Shown here: piece after piece, positions 58,464-64,000 of the stretch
Numbering within the stretch: position 1 is the stretch's first letter
How the letters are laid out: the number at the start of each line of letters is the position of its first letter
Source: Acidovorax sp. FJL06
Lineage (GTDB): Bacteria > Pseudomonadota > Gammaproteobacteria > Burkholderiales > Burkholderiaceae_C
Length of the DNA: 64,000 bases
Reading direction: 5' to 3'
Assembly (NCBI RefSeq): GCF_003852545.1
Contig: NZ_QAJR01000029.1
Location: 153,103-217,102, forward strand
Program-made: the position numbers and the translations under genes
Notes under the pieces: generated by a model
Told to the model about the DNA's origin: nothing
Seen by the model: only the letters and a program-made list of their open reading frames with translations
The model's database searches: none

Positions 58464-59717
58464 TTAACTGATGAAATTGAACAGCGACAACTTCTGAACC
58501 TGGGCATAGGACTTGAGCGCTGCCTCGTAGCCCACCTGCTGGTTCTGGAAGTCCGAAATGCCCTTGATCATATCGAGATCCTCGGCGCGCGAGCGGTCGC
58601 CTTCAAGCTGGATGGAGCGCTTGTCCTGGTCGCCCGTGATGCGGTCGGCGCGGTTGAGCAGCTCGCCGGCGTAGCTGCGCATGTTGTGCACCCGCTCCAG
58701 CCCGGTGTCGATGTTGGCCAGCGCCTGCCCCACGGCCTGGATGGCTGCGTTGTTGTTGGGGGCATTGCGGATGCCGTTGATCGCGCTGTCCAGCGTGCTG
58801 AACATGCTGGCGCTGGGCTGCAGGGTGACGGTGTCGCCGTTGGCGGGGTTGCCCTTGATGTCGAAGGCGAGCCCCGGAATGCCCGCGACGGCAATGGTGA
58901 CCGGCTTGTCGGTGGGGTAGTCGGGCACCACCACGGGGGCGGACACGGCGCCAGTCGTGGTGTTGGTGAGGGTGTAGGTGGCCGTGCTGGTGCCGGCGGT
59001 GGCGCCCGGGCCCACGGCGCTGAAGGTGATGCTGTAGTTGTCGCCCGTCACCAGGGCCAGGTTGGTGGGCGTGACCGCCGTGGTCGTGAGCTGCCGGCCG
59101 ACCGGGATGGCGCTCACGCCGGCGGTGTAGACGCCGTCGCGGTTGGGGTCGAACATGAAGGCCGAGTCGCCGTCGAGCGTGCCGGGCACGGTCACGCCCG
59201 TGCTCGCCGTCTGGCCAGGCTGGCCCTGGAAGCTGTAGTCGGGCGAGCTGCTCAGCGGGCCCAGGAAGGGGGCCAGCGCACTGCCCAGCGCGCTCAGCAG
59301 CGGGATGCCGTTGGTGTCCTTGCGGTTGGCAACCTCCAGCAGCTGTTCGCGCAGGCCCTGCAGTTGGTGGGCCACGGTGGCGCGGTCGTTGGGCGTCATG
59401 CTGGCATCGCCCGCGCTGACCACCAGCTCGCGGAAGTTCTGGATCAGGTTCACGGCGTCGCCCAGTGACGATTCGCCCTGGGCGATGGCGTTGCGCTGGG
59501 TCTCCAGCGCGCGCTGCTCGGTCTGGATGCGCGACAGGCGGTTGAGCGCGCGCTCGGCCTGGGCGGCCGACACCGGGTCGTCGCTGGCCCGCACCACGCG
59601 CTTGCCTGAGGTGAGGTTCTCCTGCAGGTTGGACAGGCTGGTCTGCCGTGCGCCCAGGTTGCGCAGGGCGTTGTCGTACATGTTGGCCGTGCCAAGGCGG
59701 TAGATGTTTGTGCTCAT
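58464..59717 (-). CDS. flgL: Flagellar hook-filament junction protein FlgL
   Basis: Hook-associated protein 3, which joins FlgK to flagellin. The 417-residue protein has the flagellin-like N-terminus with RLGTANMYDNALRNL and LTSGKRVVRASDDPVSA. A variable middle rich in Thr and Gly lies at about 140-310. The C-terminal helix ends VGYEAALKSYAQVQKLSLFNFIS. A GAGGAG ribosome site precedes the ATG at 59717. It lies 26 bases after flgK. Confidence 0.94.
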   Translation of the reverse strand: MSTNIYRLGTANMYDNALRNLGARQTSLSNLQENLTSGKRVVRASDDPVSAAQAERALNRLSRIQTEQRALETQRNAIAQGESSLGDAVNLIQNFRELVVSAGDASMTPNDRATVAHQLQGLREQLLEVANRKDTNGIPLLSALGSALAPFLGPLSSSPDYSFQGQPGQTASTGVTVPGTLDGDSAFMFDPNRDGVYTAGVSAIPVGRQLTTTAVTPTNLALVTGDNYSITFSAVGPGATAGTSTATYTLTNTTTGAVSAPVVVPDYPTDKPVTIAVAGIPGLAFDIKGNPANGDTVTLQPSASMFSTLDSAINGIRNAPNNNAAIQAVGQALANIDTGLERVHNMRSYAGELLNRADRITGDQDKRSIQLEGDRSRAEDLDMIKGISDFQNQQVGYEAALKSYAQVQKLSLFNFIS

Positions 59718-59743
59718 GTCGAACTCCTCGCGCGGGTGCGCGG

Positions 59744-61720
59744 TCAGCGGCCCATGCCTTGGATCAGCGAGTCAAAGATGTTCTGCGCAATCTGGATCAT
59801 TTTGGACGAAGCCTGGTAGGCCTGCTGGTACTGGATCAGCCGGGCGGCCTCCTCGTCCAGGTTCACCCCCGAGACGGCCGTGCGGTCGCGCTCCAGGTTG
59901 GAGGCAATGGTGGTGGACAGGTCTGCCGCGAACTTGGCGCTCTGCGTGCGCGTGCCCACCTGGGCAATGGCACCGGCGTAGCCGTCGCTCAGCGTGGATT
60001 CGTCGAACATCTTCACATCGCGCAGGCTCATCAACGCGTTGGCGTTGCCCGAGTTGCGGGTGTAGGCGTCGCCGTACTGCGGGTCCAGCGCATTGCCGAT
60101 GACGACCGTGTCGCCGGTCTTGGGGCTGCCCTGCAGCTTGATCTCCCACCCGTTGATGGAAATCGGCGCGCCTGAGGTGTAGGGCTGTGCGGCGGCCAGC
60201 ACGGTGGGCGGCGCCGTGCCCCGGTCGAGCACGTCATAGGTGGTGGGCGGGCCTGCGGTGAACTGCAGCTGCACCCCCCCCAGGATGGGCGGGAGGGCGG
60301 CGGGGTTGGCATTGGCCGGCAGCACCAGTCCGGGCGGGTTGGGCAGGCCCGTGGCCTTGAGCCCGGCCAGCTGCATGGTGCCGCCGTTGGCCGTGCCCAT
60401 GGCCGCGTTGATGGGGTTGGCCACGGCCAGGTCGCGCGGTGAGTACACCAGCGCCTGGATGTTGTTGGCCGCCGTGCTGAACGGCTTGAACAGCATGCGC
60501 TCGCCCGGGTTGCCGGGCGTGGTCAGGTTGAAGTTCAGGCCGTCGATCTGCAGCGTGGCCAGGTTGGCGGCGCTGGTGAACGCGGTGGACTTGCCATCCG
60601 ACAGGCGCACGACCTGGCCGGCGGTGCCGACGGTGAAGCGGATCTCGTAGTCCGAGGCCGCGAACTGCGTGGGGCCGGTGAACGACACGGTGCCCACGCC
60701 GGCGCCGTTGGTCGAGCCCGGCATGCTGGTGGGCAGCGCGAACAGGTCCTTGCCGGGCACGCCATCGAGCGTGAGGCCCAGGTTCTGCTGGTCGTTCATC
60801 GTCATGCCGATGGCCAGCGCCATGCGGCCCAGCAGGTTGCGCCCTTCGGTCAGGTCGTTGTTGTTGAAGCGCAGCAGGCCCGAGATCGAGCCACCGCCCA
60901 GCACGTTCTCGTCCATCTCGACCGGCGAGGCGCCGGGGCGGTTGAAGAACAGCTTGGTCTGCCCGCTGGCGGGGAACTGGGTGGCATCGTCGATGGACAG
61001 GCTGGTGGCCGTGGTGCCCAGCACCAGCGGCTGGCTGCCGGCCACGAACAGGCCCACGGTGCCATCGTCGGCCGGGATCTGCGTGGTCTGCACGTACTGG
61101 TTGATGTTGCGGATGATCTGGTCGCGCTGGTCCAGCAGGTCGTTGGGCGTCTGGCCGTTGCCCTTGGCGCGCGCAATCTGCTCGTTGATGCTGGCCATCT
61201 GCGTGGCCAGGCTGTTGATGGCCGTGACGCTGCTTTGCAGCTGTTCGGTGACGGTGTACTGGATCTCGTTGAGGCGGTCGGCGGCCGTGCGCATGCGCGC
61301 AGCGGTCTCGTCCAGCCGCGTGAGCACCACCGTGCGCGCCGTGATGTCGGTGGGGGCGCTGACCACGTCCGAGAACGCGTTCATCATGTCATTGATGGCG
61401 GCGCCCAGGCCCTCGGTGCCGCCACTGAACACCTCCTGCAGCTGGCTCAGGCGCTCGGCGCGCACGGCGTCGGCGGCCTGCGTCGAGCCCGCAGCGGCCG
61501 ACTGGCGCGTGAGCAGCTCGCTCTGGTTGCGCAGGATGGTCTGCACATCCACCCCTTGGCCGATGTAGCCACCGCCCGTGAACTGGCCCTGCACGGTCTG
61601 CAGCACCACGGTCTGGCGCGAATAGCCGGGCGTGTTGACATTGGCGATGTTGTGGCCTGCGGTCTGCAGGGCCACCTGGTTGGCCAGCAGGGCGCGGGCG
61701 CCGACGTTGAGCAGACTCAT
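59744..61720 (-). CDS. flgK: Flagellar hook-associated protein FlgK
   Basis: Hook-associated protein 1, 658 residues. The N-terminus NVGARALLANQVALQTAGHN followed by NIANVNTPGYSRQTVV is the rod/hook signature. The C-terminus contains NLDEEAARLIQYQQAYQASS, typical of the coiled-coil end. The central Gly/Asn/Thr-rich region (about 200-560) forms the exposed domains. Ribosome site GAGG precedes the ATG at 61720. Its gene follows flgJ by 25 bases and precedes flgL by 26 bases. Confidence 0.95.
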   Translation of the reverse strand: MSLLNVGARALLANQVALQTAGHNIANVNTPGYSRQTVVLQTVQGQFTGGGYIGQGVDVQTILRNQSELLTRQSAAAGSTQAADAVRAERLSQLQEVFSGGTEGLGAAINDMMNAFSDVVSAPTDITARTVVLTRLDETAARMRTAADRLNEIQYTVTEQLQSSVTAINSLATQMASINEQIARAKGNGQTPNDLLDQRDQIIRNINQYVQTTQIPADDGTVGLFVAGSQPLVLGTTATSLSIDDATQFPASGQTKLFFNRPGASPVEMDENVLGGGSISGLLRFNNNDLTEGRNLLGRMALAIGMTMNDQQNLGLTLDGVPGKDLFALPTSMPGSTNGAGVGTVSFTGPTQFAASDYEIRFTVGTAGQVVRLSDGKSTAFTSAANLATLQIDGLNFNLTTPGNPGERMLFKPFSTAANNIQALVYSPRDLAVANPINAAMGTANGGTMQLAGLKATGLPNPPGLVLPANANPAALPPILGGVQLQFTAGPPTTYDVLDRGTAPPTVLAAAQPYTSGAPISINGWEIKLQGSPKTGDTVVIGNALDPQYGDAYTRNSGNANALMSLRDVKMFDESTLSDGYAGAIAQVGTRTQSAKFAADLSTTIASNLERDRTAVSGVNLDEEAARLIQYQQAYQASSKMIQIAQNIFDSLIQGMGR

Positions 61721-61745
61721 GGCTTACCTCGGTTCTTCCCGCGCG

Positions 61746-62663
61746 TCATGCCTGGGCCCGCTGTACGCGCAGCGCGCTGTTGATGGCGCCGCTGAGTTTC
61801 TTGGCGTACTCGGGGTCGGTGGCGTAGCCGGCCTTTTGCAGCTCGGCCGCGTAGGCCACGGCCGAGCCGGTCCGGGCGGTGGCCTGGGCCTTTTCGTAGC
61901 GCGGGCTCTCGTTGATCAGGCGCGCGTAGTCGCGGAACGAGTCCTCGTACGAGTCGTAGGCACGGAACTTGGCCACCACCTTGCGCGGGGTGCCGTTGAT
62001 GTATTCGGTGGTGGTCACTTCAGCGACCTTGCCCGTCCAGCCCTTGCCGGCCTTGATGCCGAACAGGTTGAAGGAGTTGGAGCCATCGGCATTCTTGATC
62101 TCGCTCTTGCCCCAGCCGGTCTCATGGCCGGCCTGGCCCAGCATGAAGCTGGCGGGGATGCCGCTTTCCTGCGAGACGCGTTCGGCCGTGCTGCTCAGGT
62201 GCTGCACGAAGCCATCGCGGCCCTTGGGGGCGGGGAGGGTGCTCTCGGCGGCGGGCGATGTGGCTGCGGCCACGCGCGGCATGGCTTTTTGCAGGCTCAG
62301 CGTGGAGGGCACCGAGAAGTTGGTGTCGGCGCCGCCCATCTGGCGCGAGAGCTGGCGTGCAATGGCCTCGGACAGGCCGCCCTGCTGGCCCGACATGTTC
62401 ACCGACAGCTGCTGGTCCAGCATGTCCTGCCCCAGGTCGGCGCCGCCGCCTTCCATCAGGCCCGACTTCATGGTGGCGTCGCGCATGCTCTTGATCAGCT
62501 CGCGCATGAACAGCGATTCAAATTGCTTGGCCACCTCGCGCGTGGTCTGCGCGTTGTTGACCGTGCCCGCGTCGTACTTGAGGGTGTTGAGCGAGCGGAT
62601 GTCGGCCGCCAGCGCATTCGGGGTGCTGCTGGCGTTGGACGAAGAAGGCAGGGTGAGGGCCAT
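61746..62663 (-). CDS. flgJ: Flagellar rod assembly protein / muramidase FlgJ
   Basis: A two-domain protein of 305 residues. The N-terminal rod-binding domain (residues about 30-110) contains EVAKQFESLFMRELIKSMRD and MLDQQLSVNMSG. The C-terminal glucosaminidase domain (about 155-300) contains IPASFMLGQAGHETGWGKSE with the catalytic Glu, and FNLFGIKAG. It digests peptidoglycan to let the rod pass. A GGAGG site precedes the ATG at 62663, which lies 14 bases after the flgI stop codon. Confidence 0.95.
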   Translation of the reverse strand: MALTLPSSSNASSTPNALAADIRSLNTLKYDAGTVNNAQTTREVAKQFESLFMRELIKSMRDATMKSGLMEGGGADLGQDMLDQQLSVNMSGQQGGLSEAIARQLSRQMGGADTNFSVPSTLSLQKAMPRVAAATSPAAESTLPAPKGRDGFVQHLSSTAERVSQESGIPASFMLGQAGHETGWGKSEIKNADGSNSFNLFGIKAGKGWTGKVAEVTTTEYINGTPRKVVAKFRAYDSYEDSFRDYARLINESPRYEKAQATARTGSAVAYAAELQKAGYATDPEYAKKLSGAINSALRVQRAQA

Positions 62664-62677
62664 GGGTGCGCCTCCGG

Positions 62678-63829
62678 TCAGATCACTTCCAGCTCGGCAT
62701 TGAGCGCGCCGGCGGCCTTGATGGCCTGCAGGATGGCCAGCAGGTCGCCCGGCGTGGCACCCAGCGAGTTCAGTGCCTTGACCACGTCTGCGAGCTGCGG
62801 CGAGGCGGGCATCTGGATGACATTGCCCGGCTCCTGGTTGATGGTGATGTCGCTCTTTTGCGTGACCACCGTCTGCCCTTGCGAGAACGGAGCGGGCTGG
62901 CTGATGACGGGGGTGGAGCTGATGGTGATCGACAGGTTGCCGTGCGCGATGGCGCAGGGCCCCAGCGTGACCGACTGGTTGAGCACCACCGATCCCGTGC
63001 GGGCATTGATGACCACCTTGGCCGAGGGCGCGGACGACTCCAGCGGCAGCTCTTCCAGGTCGGCGATGAAGCCCACGCGGGCGCCGGGGTCCATCGGCGC
63101 GCGCACCTGCACCGTGCGGCCATCCAGTGCCGTGGCCAGGCCGCTGCCCAGCTTGGCGTTGATCACCTGCGCCACGCGGCGGGCGGTCTGGAAGTCAGAG
63201 GCGTTGAGCCCGAGGTTGATGGTGTCGCCCTCGTTGAGCGGCGTGGGAACGGCCCGTTCGACCTGTGCACCGAGCGGGATGCGGCCCGCGCTCAGGTGGT
63301 TGATCTGCACCTTGCTGCCCCCCGCCGAGGCCCCGGCGCCGCCCACCACCATGTTGCCCTGTGCCAGCGCATAGATTTCGCCGTCGGCGCCGCGCAGGGG
63401 CGTGACGATCAGGGTGCCGCCCTTGAGGGACTTGGCATTGCCCATGGAGGACACGTTCACGTCGATCTGCTGGCCCGGCTGCGCAAAGGCAGGGAGCTGG
63501 GCCGTGACGATCACAGCCGCCACGTTCTTGAGCTGCAACTGGCCCGCCGCGCTGGGCGGCAGGCTGATGCCCATCTGCTGCAGGTAGTTGGACATGGCCT
63601 GCGTGGTGTAGGGCATCTGGGTGGTCTGGTCCCCTGTGCCATCCAGCCCCACCACCAGGCCGTAGCCGGTCAGCTGGTTGGTGCGCACACCCTGCACGGC
63701 CGCCACTTCCTTGATGCGCAGGGCCTGGGCGGGCAGGGCCAGGCCGACCGCCACCAGGGCCAGCAGCAGCCACAGCGCGCGCGCGGGGCGCGGCAGACGG
63801 GAGTGGGACAAGGCTTTCATGGCATCCAT
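62678..63829 (-). CDS. flgI: Flagellar P-ring protein FlgI
   Basis: The periplasmic P-ring subunit, 383 residues. The signal peptide is near residues 18-36 (LWLLLALVAVGLALPAQA). Conserved mature parts are GVRTNQLTGYGLVVGLDGTG, KNVAAVIVTAQLPAFAQPGQ, GGTLIVTPLRGADG and the C-terminal SPQLADVVKALNSLGATPGD. The ATG at 63829 begins the frame; an ATG at 63820 would shorten it by three residues. No strong ribosome site is seen at either. It is the first visible gene of the flgI-flgJ-flgK-flgL series. Confidence 0.95.
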   Translation of the reverse strand: MDAMKALSHSRLPRPARALWLLLALVAVGLALPAQALRIKEVAAVQGVRTNQLTGYGLVVGLDGTGDQTTQMPYTTQAMSNYLQQMGISLPPSAAGQLQLKNVAAVIVTAQLPAFAQPGQQIDVNVSSMGNAKSLKGGTLIVTPLRGADGEIYALAQGNMVVGGAGASAGGSKVQINHLSAGRIPLGAQVERAVPTPLNEGDTINLGLNASDFQTARRVAQVINAKLGSGLATALDGRTVQVRAPMDPGARVGFIADLEELPLESSAPSAKVVINARTGSVVLNQSVTLGPCAIAHGNLSITISSTPVISQPAPFSQGQTVVTQKSDITINQEPGNVIQMPASPQLADVVKALNSLGATPGDLLAILQAIKAAGALNAELEVI

Positions 63830-64000
63830 TGTGGTGGGCCAGGGCCAGAACTAAAACCCAAAAAGAAGCGGGTTCACCGGCTTATTGCGTGGGTTCTCGG
63901 GCGAGTGGGGAAGGGCCGGTGGCGCGCGGAAAGCCAAGCAGGCGCCGGTGCCGCGCTACAAGGGGGAATATGAATAAAAACACCTGATTAGCGACTTACC
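63830..64000. other. Upstream end of the flagellar series (no gene seen)
   Basis: The 171 bases before flgI have stop codons in all three leftward frames and no obvious flgH end, so flgI appears to be preceded by an untranslated gap. A TAA at 63996-63998 in one frame could be the stop of an upstream gene. No sigma-28 or sigma-54 promoter was recognised. The AT-rich stretch 63966-63996 may hold a promoter. Confidence 0.3.

Overview
The window is GC-rich chromosomal DNA from a betaproteobacterium, most likely a member of the Comamonadaceae (Acidovorax-like). This is inferred from the high third-position GC, the hemE-priA neighbourhood, the many orphan tripartite-tricarboxylate (Bug-type) solute receptors, the FlgJ with a glucosaminidase domain, and two families of short dispersed intergenic repeats of a kind I associate with this family. 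I found no IS element, prophage, CRISPR array, rRNA or tRNA gene. The region looks like core chromosome with metabolic accessory clusters.

Layout, left to right. 1-7354 (mostly minus strand): a truncated membrane protein, a small membrane protein, tgt, a divergent universal stress protein, a small conserved protein, an outer-membrane phospholipase A coupled to a small exported protein, and the Rep helicase. 7729-10185 (plus): an orphan branched-chain amino acid receptor and an AEC-type carrier. 10314-15306 (minus): an RRM RNA-binding protein, a 69-residue protein, priA and hemE. The 790-base priA-hemE gap carries an imperfect tandem duplication with four DnaA-box sequences. 15460-20272: a marR-MFS efflux operon divergent from a Bug receptor and a sulfatase, with a palindromic operator between them. 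20468-25264: an AraC regulator, an alpha/beta hydrolase, then nhaR divergent from terC, a 53-residue membrane protein and a DUF2062 protein. 25390-30486: a catabolic cluster (Bug receptor, DUF2783, FAD monooxygenase, metallo-beta-lactamase-fold protein) with a divergent IclR regulator.

30496-39390 (minus): metY, a CoA-binding protein, a periplasmic redoxin, DsbD and a very large AsmA/DUF748 protein. 39566-44575: AlaX, then a creatininase-family amidohydrolase, a LysR regulator and two tandem exported agmatine-deiminase paralogues (one a predicted Tat lipoprotein). 44708-47224: a histidine phosphatase and a membrane protein with a propeller-like middle. 47302-55511 (minus): a closely packed run of ten genes for amino acid export and turnover (LysE exporter, EamA exporter, cupin, aminotransferase, glutathione transferase, two PhzF paralogues, VOC protein, second LysE exporter, threonine-dehydratase-like enzyme). 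A MocR-type regulator diverges from its head. 57152-63829 (minus): flgI, flgJ, flgK, flgL and an HDOD signalling protein, the distal part of a flagellar operon whose upstream part lies outside the window.

Two repeat families recur. One is a GC-rich element of about 40-110 bases found six times, each time just past the stop codon of a gene. The other is a short AGCGCT..AGCTAT..AAAT motif found about eight times, several of them inside reading frames, including the signal peptides of DsbD and of the protein upstream of PldA. All functions are inferred from reading protein motifs; no database search was run.
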